Source of the DNA: Limisphaerales bacterium
Lineage (GTDB): Bacteria > Verrucomicrobiota > Verrucomicrobiae > Limisphaerales > UBA11358
NCBI GenBank assembly: GCA_003152145.1
Contig: PLZL01000129.1
Span: 1 to 7,728, forward strand
Reading direction: 5' to 3'
Length of the DNA stretch: 7,728 nt
Under the pieces are notes generated by a model. The model saw nothing but the letters and a program-made list of their open reading frames with translations, was not told the DNA's origin and searched no databases. How positions within the stretch are numbered: position 1 is the first letter of the stretch; every line of letters starts with the position of its first letter. A program made the position numbers and the translations under genes. Below are positions 5,435 to 7,728 of this stretch, in pieces.

Positions 5435-7728
5435 ATGAACACGAAACTGTTCCAGCAAACCATCGTTCTAACCCTCACCCTGTTCGCGGCGGCTTGCGTT
5501 TCGGCGCAACCGGCGCGCACCAACCGTCCGGTTCTCGTCTTTCGCGACCGCGTCGAACCGAACTGGTTCGCCGATGCGAGCGGGCAGACCAATGAGTTTT
5601 GGTATCGCCTCGACCTCGCGCAAACCAACCGGGAATTCATTCTCGTCAACGCCGATCAGGGAACGCGCCAGCCGGCTTTTGACCAAGCGCGCGTGGCCGA
5701 GGCCTTGACGAAACTCACCGGGCATGAAGTCACCGCCGGACGTCTGCCGGTTGAATCGCTGGATTTTGCCCGCGATGGCAAATCGGTAACTTTGCACGGA
5801 ATGGCAGGCGATTGGAATTTGGATTTGGCTTCTTACACAATCACGGCGCAAACGAACAACGCCGCGTCCGGCCCGCAATTGCCCGCCGGACGCGTCCCGC
5901 ATCCGTCGCAAACGACCGGGCCGGAAACGGAAATTACTTTCGTGAATCAACTGCCGGCGCAAGTGGACCTGTTCTGGATTGATCCGGATGGAAAACGCGT
6001 TGCCTATGGCAGTCTGGCGCCGGGTGAACGCAAGACCCAGCACACTTTTGCCGGTCACGTCTGGCTGGTCACTGGCCGCGCCGGCTTCGTGCTTGGCGTG
6101 TTTGAGGCGGAAGCGAAGTCGGGCGTGGCGACCATCGGCGGCGGCGGACGTGGCGGTTTTGGGCGGGGCCGGCGCGGCGGTGGTGGTGGTGGCGGCGGCG
6201 CGCCTCCAGCGACAGCAACCGGCACTTCGCCCGACGGCAAGTGGCAGGCATTCGTCTACGGCAACAATCTTGACCTGCGCGACTTGAAAACCGGCAAGGA
6301 AACGCCGCTCACCTACGACGCGAACCCGAACACCACCTACGCTCGCGACCAGGAATTCGAGCAGGCCATCAACATGCAATACGACGCGAGCAACCCGGTG
6401 ACGCCGACGCCGGATGTCTATTGGTCGCCCGATTCAAAACATCTCGTCGCCATGCGGCTGCAACCCGGCACGGAGCGCAAGGTCTATGAGGTTGAATCTT
6501 CACCGGAAGACCAGCTTCAGCCCAAGCTTACGTCTTATCCCTACCTCAAGCCCGGCGACCAGGTTCCCATCAGCAAGCCGTATTTGTTCGACATCGAAAC
6601 GATGAAGGAAATTCCCGTCAGCGACACGCTCTACGCCAACCCGTGGTCCATTTCCGACGTTCGCTGGGCCACCCATTCCGAGCGGTTCACATTTCTTTTC
6701 AACCAGCGCGGGCATCAGGCGCTGCGGGTTCTCGCCGTGGACGCCCGGAACGGCGAAGTCAATCCAATCGTGAATGAGGAGAGCAAGACGTTCATTGATT
6801 ACTCCGGCAAATTTTTCTCTGAATATCTTGACGACACCGGCGAAATCATCTGGATGTCCGAGCGCGACGGCTGGAATCACCTTTACCTTTACGACACAAA
6901 AACGGGCGCCGTGAAAAATCAAATCACCAAGGGCGAATGGGTTGTGCGCAGCGTGGACTTTGTTGATAGAACCAACCGGCAGATTTGGTTTCAAGCCGGC
7001 GGCATCGTGCCGGGGCAGGACTCCTACTTCATCCAGATTTGCCGGGTGAACTTTGATGGCACCGGATTGAAGGTTCTCACCGAAGGCTACGGCACGCACA
7101 CGGTCCAGTTCTCGCCGGACCGGCGGTTCTTCATTGACACTTGGTCGCGGGTGGATTTGCCGCCCGTCAACGAATTGCGCCACAGCGACGATGGCAAACT
7201 GGTCTGCAAACTTGAGGAAGCCGACGCCAGCGCGTTATATGCGACCGGGTGGAAACCGCCGGAGCCGTTTGTGGCGAAAGGCCGCGATGGCGTCACCGAC
7301 ATTTACGGCGTGATTTGGCGGCCCAAGAATTTTGACCCCCACAAAAAATATCCGGTCATCGAGAACATTTACGCCGGCCCACAGGATTCATTCGTGCCCA
7401 AGGCGTTTGCCGCACACTATACGCAACAGGAGTTGTCCGATGACGGATTAATCGTCGTGCAATCGGATGGCATGGGGACAGCCAACCGCTCGAAGAAATT
7501 TCACGACGTCTGCTGGAAAAATCTCAAGGACGCCGGTTTTCCCGACCGCATTCTTTGGCTCAAAGCGGCGGCAGCGAAGTATTCCTGGATGGATTTGACG
7601 CGCGTGGGCATTTACGGCACGTCGGCTGGCGGACAGGACGCGCTGCGCGGCATCTTGGACTATCCGGATTTTTACAAGGCGTGCGTGGCCGACTCCGGCT
7701 GCTACGACAACCGCATGGACAAAATCTG
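5435..7728 (+). CDS. DPP-IV-like S9 serine peptidase with VHL-like beta domain (3' end outside window)
   Basis: An open frame of 764 codons from ATG 5435 to the window edge, paralogous to the gene ending at 1196. Residues 1-24 are a signal peptide (hydrophobic IVLTLTLFAAACVSA, likely cleaved before QPA). Residues ~55-140 resemble the first strands found in this peptidase group (EFWYRLDL, FILVNADQGTRQPAFD). A VHL-beta-like segment (165-226) and a Gly/Arg-rich linker (235-255) follow, then the DPPIV_N propeller (~264-605; SPDGKWQAF, YWSPDSKHLVAMR) and the catalytic domain (IYAGPQDS at 646). Ser730 in GTSAGG is the nucleophile (codon 7622-7624); the Asp and His lie beyond the edge. The double-Glu motif that holds the substrate N-terminus in classical DPP-IV (WVYEEE-like) is not evident, so strict dipeptidase activity is uncertain. 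The gene starts 14 bases after the GH31 stop, without a visible Shine-Dalgarno. By comparison with the paralogue's C-terminal part it should end near residue 880. Confidence 0.93.
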   Translation, partial: MNTKLFQQTIVLTLTLFAAACVSAQPARTNRPVLVFRDRVEPNWFADASGQTNEFWYRLDLAQTNREFILVNADQGTRQPAFDQARVAEALTKLTGHEVTAGRLPVESLDFARDGKSVTLHGMAGDWNLDLASYTITAQTNNAASGPQLPAGRVPHPSQTTGPETEITFVNQLPAQVDLFWIDPDGKRVAYGSLAPGERKTQHTFAGHVWLVTGRAGFVLGVFEAEAKSGVATIGGGGRGGFGRGRRGGGGGGGGAPPATATGTSPDGKWQAFVYGNNLDLRDLKTGKETPLTYDANPNTTYARDQEFEQAINMQYDASNPVTPTPDVYWSPDSKHLVAMRLQPGTERKVYEVESSPEDQLQPKLTSYPYLKPGDQVPISKPYLFDIETMKEIPVSDTLYANPWSISDVRWATHSERFTFLFNQRGHQALRVLAVDARNGEVNPIVNEESKTFIDYSGKFFSEYLDDTGEIIWMSERDGWNHLYLYDTKTGAVKNQITKGEWVVRSVDFVDRTNRQIWFQAGGIVPGQDSYFIQICRVNFDGTGLKVLTEGYGTHTVQFSPDRRFFIDTWSRVDLPPVNELRHSDDGKLVCKLEEADASALYATGWKPPEPFVAKGRDGVTDIYGVIWRPKNFDPHKKYPVIENIYAGPQDSFVPKAFAAHYTQQELSDDGLIVVQSDGMGTANRSKKFHDVCWKNLKDAGFPDRILWLKAAAAKYSWMDLTRVGIYGTSAGGQDALRGILDYPDFYKACVADSGCYDNRMDKI
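5927..6112 (+). other. von Hippel-Lindau beta-domain-like segment within the DPP-IV-like peptidase
   Basis: Residues 165-226 of the peptidase. Against human VHL recalled from memory, VHL residues 76-118 align without gaps at a constant offset of 93, with 16 of 43 identical by hand count. Landmarks are FVN (F76, N78), W181 (W88), D185-G186 (D92-G93), Y191 (Y98), L194, P196 and G197 (L101, P103, G104), H203 (H110), and GHVWL (G114, H115, W117, L118). VHL's hydroxyproline pocket is W88, Y98, S111, H115 and W117; here it is W181, Y191, T204, H208 and W210. The fold call is well supported by motif order. Ligand binding is inference. Confidence 0.82.
6137..6205 (+). repeat. Gly/Arg-rich low-complexity linker in the DPP-IV-like peptidase
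   Basis: Residues 235-257 are almost only Gly and Arg (GGGGRGGFGRGRRGG, then a Gly run ending in APP). They join the VHL-like segment to the beta-propeller. The DNA is a run of GGN codons that includes a GGT repeat (about 6178-6190). Length changes here would come in threes and leave the frame intact. It is probably a flexible, positively charged tether. Confidence 0.85.

Noticed and set aside
5435..5500. Lipobox in the second peptidase (AAAC, Cys21)
   Set aside because: Position -3 is Ala rather than Leu/Val/Ile, and a normal signal peptidase I site (VSA before QPA) follows immediately; lipidation is possible but less likely.
5979..6287. 102-codon open frame on the plus strand in another frame
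   Set aside because: It overlaps the VHL-like and linker region of the peptidase in a shifted frame and shows no motif of its own.
5468..6379. 303-codon open frame on the minus strand
   Set aside because: It is antisense to the N-terminal part of the second peptidase, with a Thr/Ala low-complexity stretch mirroring the Gly-rich linker and no domain features.
1..7728. tRNA, rRNA, CRISPR array, promoter or intergenic RNA
   Set aside because: No gap between genes exceeds 18 bases, and no repeat-spacer pattern or RNA-gene signature was seen.

Overview
The window is a GC-rich stretch of a bacterial chromosome, fully coding on the + strand. It holds five genes packed head to tail, with gaps of 18, 7, -4 and 14 bases. 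All look exported: four show an N-terminal signal peptide or lipoprotein signal, and the fifth is cut off at its N-terminus. Tight spacing, a shared strand and the absence of any internal promoter or terminator suggest one operon. The mix of exported S9 peptidases and a GH31 glycosidase, the near absence of Shine-Dalgarno sequences and the codon style fit Verrucomicrobiota, perhaps the Pedosphaera-like group. This is an inference from style; no marker gene is present.

Layout. (1) 1-1196: C-terminal half of a DPP-IV-like (S9) serine peptidase with a complete Ser/Asp/His triad; its start lies upstream. (2) 1215-2312: exported alpha/beta hydrolase of the homoserine O-acetyltransferase (MetX) superfamily. 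(3) 2320-3012: cyclophilin-type peptidyl-prolyl isomerase lipoprotein. (4) 3009-5420: exported GH31 alpha-glycosidase with a C-terminal DUF5110-like domain. (5) 5435-7728: a second DPP-IV-like peptidase, paralogous to the first, running off the right edge after its catalytic Ser and before its Asp and His.

Two things stand out. First, peptidase (5) carries, between its N-terminal region and its beta-propeller, a segment that aligns without gaps to the beta domain of the human von Hippel-Lindau protein. It keeps the counterparts of the hydroxyproline-pocket residues (Trp, Tyr, Ser-to-Thr, His, Trp). A Gly/Arg-rich linker follows. Second, the GH31 gene contains a symmetric 149-base palindromic element (3057-3205), in frame and placed inside its signal peptide. 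It has inverted ends, two 23-base palindromes with compensatory base changes, and possible 7-base direct repeats as flanks. Removing it computationally restores a normal signal peptide.

Working together (inference): two proline-directed peptidases, a prolyl isomerase, a possible hydroxyproline-binding module and an alpha-glycosidase would suit extracellular breakdown of glycosylated, (hydroxy)proline-rich protein such as plant cell-wall glycoproteins or collagen-like material.
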